Source: Oscillatoria nigro-viridis PCC 7112 (GTDB lineage Bacteria > Cyanobacteriota > Cyanobacteriia > Cyanobacteriales > Microcoleaceae). Taken from it: DNA of 64,000 bases. The notes under the pieces are model-generated. The model was not told the origin of the DNA. It worked only from the letters and a program-made list of their open reading frames with translations, and did no database searches. The stretch lies in the NCBI RefSeq assembly GCF_000317475.1, contig NC_019730.1, positions 124,001 to 188,000 of the forward strand, written 5' to 3'. Of this stretch, positions 62,907 through 64,000 are shown in pieces. Each line of letters opens with the position of its first letter. Position 1 is the first letter of the stretch. Both the position numbers and the translations under genes were made by a program.

Positions 62907-63078
62907 TGAACCCTCCTTTTCCTGACCAAGCTATTAGTTACTTTCTTCAGCGCCAAGGGGAATCAGACCCTTGCCAATCTGTTCGCTCAACTCGTTGAGA
63001 CTCAATCCCAGTTCAATGGCGATCGCACCGCACGAATTCTCTCCATCCCACCGACGTTACCTGGATATAAGCTAGATA
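62907..63078 (+). pseudogene. 5' fragment of an unknown gene, cut by IS5-like copy C
   Basis: ATG 62907 reads MNPPFPDQAISYFLQRQGES. After a one-base shift near 62970 it continues LANLFAQLVETQSQFNGDRT and ARILSIPPTLPGYKLD to the insertion point at 63078. The pattern suggests a real protein-coding N-terminus. The function is unknown. Confidence 0.5.
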
Positions 63079-64000
63079 GGGCTTACTGAATAAGTTAGGA
63101 AAAATCGCGATCGCAATTAATGGGCAATTCAAGCTCGGCAAAACATAACTTTTTGTTGACTATAACTTGCCCAGTTATAGCTTTTAATAATCATTGAACC
63201 ATAAATAGGTGTGATTTTTGGTTTTTGACATAAAAACACACAAAAAACCCGTCTTAACCAGGTAGCAAGGTTCATCACTAAAAAAGTAATAGCAATAGCT
63301 GTTTCCGAAGTATTATCAAGCTTTGCCATCACTCGATTCAAGCTAAATCTTCTTTTACCTTGTCCAAATTTGCCCTCAATAGAGTTACGAATTCTTTCAT
63401 CTTCCCAGGCTTGTTTCTTGGTTTCCTTACTAACAATTGCTGGTGGCCTTCCTAAAGGGGGGCCACTAATTCTAATTCCTCTTTCTTTACACCAGGCTCG
63501 ATTTTCCCTGGTTCGATAAATGCGATCGGCATGGACTGATTCTGGATAGCATCCTGTGTAAATTTTAAATGCTTCAAATGAGTGCTTTTAAGTCTCCTGA
63601 TTCGTTAAAGTTATCCCAACTTATCCGGTCTAAAAATACATATCCTTCACTGCAACTCGCTGACAGTTTAGCTCCAAACTCTACGGGTTTTCCTGCTTTT
63701 CCTCTAACAATGGGACGGATGTGCGGTTGGCTTAAACTTACCCCAACTGTCCGATATACTCTGTTTTTTATTTTCCAATAACCAGAGTTGTTGGCGATAG
63801 ACTTCTGTGAGAACTAGCAAGGTTTTATATTGCTTTTTGGTCAAACTTTGTAGGGTGGCACCTGATTCGATTAGCTGTTCAATATTAGCGAGGTTTCTTT
63901 TGATATATTGCAGTTGTTTTTTAAGGGCTTGGATTTTTTTGTTTCGTTTAGGTCGTCGTTGTTTTGCTACTGCTAAGTAGTCTTTCCTGGCTATTTTCCG
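63079..64000 (-). mobile_element. IS5-like insertion sequence, copy C (runs out of the window)
   Basis: It starts GGGCTTACTGAATAAGTTAG at 63079 and follows copy A base for base apart from single differences, for example a T7 run near 63932 where copy A has T6. 922 of about 1668 bp are inside the window. The six bases before it are TAGATA, which fits the TANNTA target pattern of copies A and B. It holds the C-terminal transposase frame (63129-63341) and the shared frameshifts. Confidence 0.93.

Overview
The window reads as accessory DNA of a cyanobacterium, probably filamentous or otherwise large-genomed. HIP1-type GCGATCGC octamers recur throughout, and there are iron-uptake-porin, giant multi-domain kinase, IS1634/ISKra4-type transposase and Ycf46-like AAA genes of cyanobacterial character. 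No rRNA, tRNA or CRISPR array was recognised. Chromosomal island versus plasmid cannot be decided from the sequence; the lone polymerase-type PolA and the small hypothetical genes at both ends would fit a plasmid or plasmid-derived region.

Layout. (1) 1-5.7 kb: the end of an ISKra4-like element inside a parE toxin gene, its intact parD antitoxin, a stand-alone tnpB, a frameshifted secreted-peptide gene and a dead IS630. (2) 5.9-7.7 kb: a family A DNA polymerase without the 5' nuclease domain. (3) 8.06-10.66 kb: a three-layer insertion nest (IS1-like containing a MITE containing an IS5-like element), with target duplications for the two inner layers. (4) 10.8-47.3 kb: a long island of small redox, detoxification and hydrolase genes: DUF5996, UBP zinc finger, ABM monooxygenase, porin, two isochorismatase-fold hydrolases, three SDRs, two pirins, a flavin-dependent LLM oxidoreductase (broken), SgcJ/EcaC and NTF2-like proteins, a thioredoxin-reductase-like flavoprotein, a quinone-oxidoreductase-like MDR, several alpha/beta hydrolases, two intradiol dioxygenases, a cupin and a RidA protein. 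It holds a 2345-residue hybrid kinase with its LuxR-type response regulator and an AraC-type regulator reduced to its DNA-binding domain. (5) 47.5-52.7 kb: a TMEM175-type channel gene destroyed by an IS630 that itself carries an IS1634, followed by a broken IS4. (6) 53-64 kb: a divergent locus (Ycf46-like AAA ATPase / acidic-tail protein / 119-residue acidic-tail protein) split by an IS5-like and an ISKra4 element, then an IscB nuclease with a candidate omega-RNA, a membrane-anchored hypothetical protein and a third IS5-like copy.

How it fits together. The central island looks like a response to reactive aromatic, quinone or electrophile compounds: ring cleavage, SDR/MDR/flavin reduction, ester and enol hydrolysis, pirin/cupin chemistry, RidA. 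A motif of about 45 bp recurs in front of at least five transcription units and probably marks a shared regulon. The same island is a workshop of duplication and decay: paralogues in two or three copies, a mosaic SDR with an 81-bp internal duplication, and many gene fragments (SDR, MOSC, GST, AraC, DUF5996, lipocalin-like, NTF2-like).

Insertion boundaries were read by eye. For four interrupted genes or elements (AAA ATPase, acidic protein, TMEM175, IS1 insA), removing the insertion plus one target copy restores the reading frame across the junction, which is strong internal evidence. No searches were run; family names come from recognised motifs.
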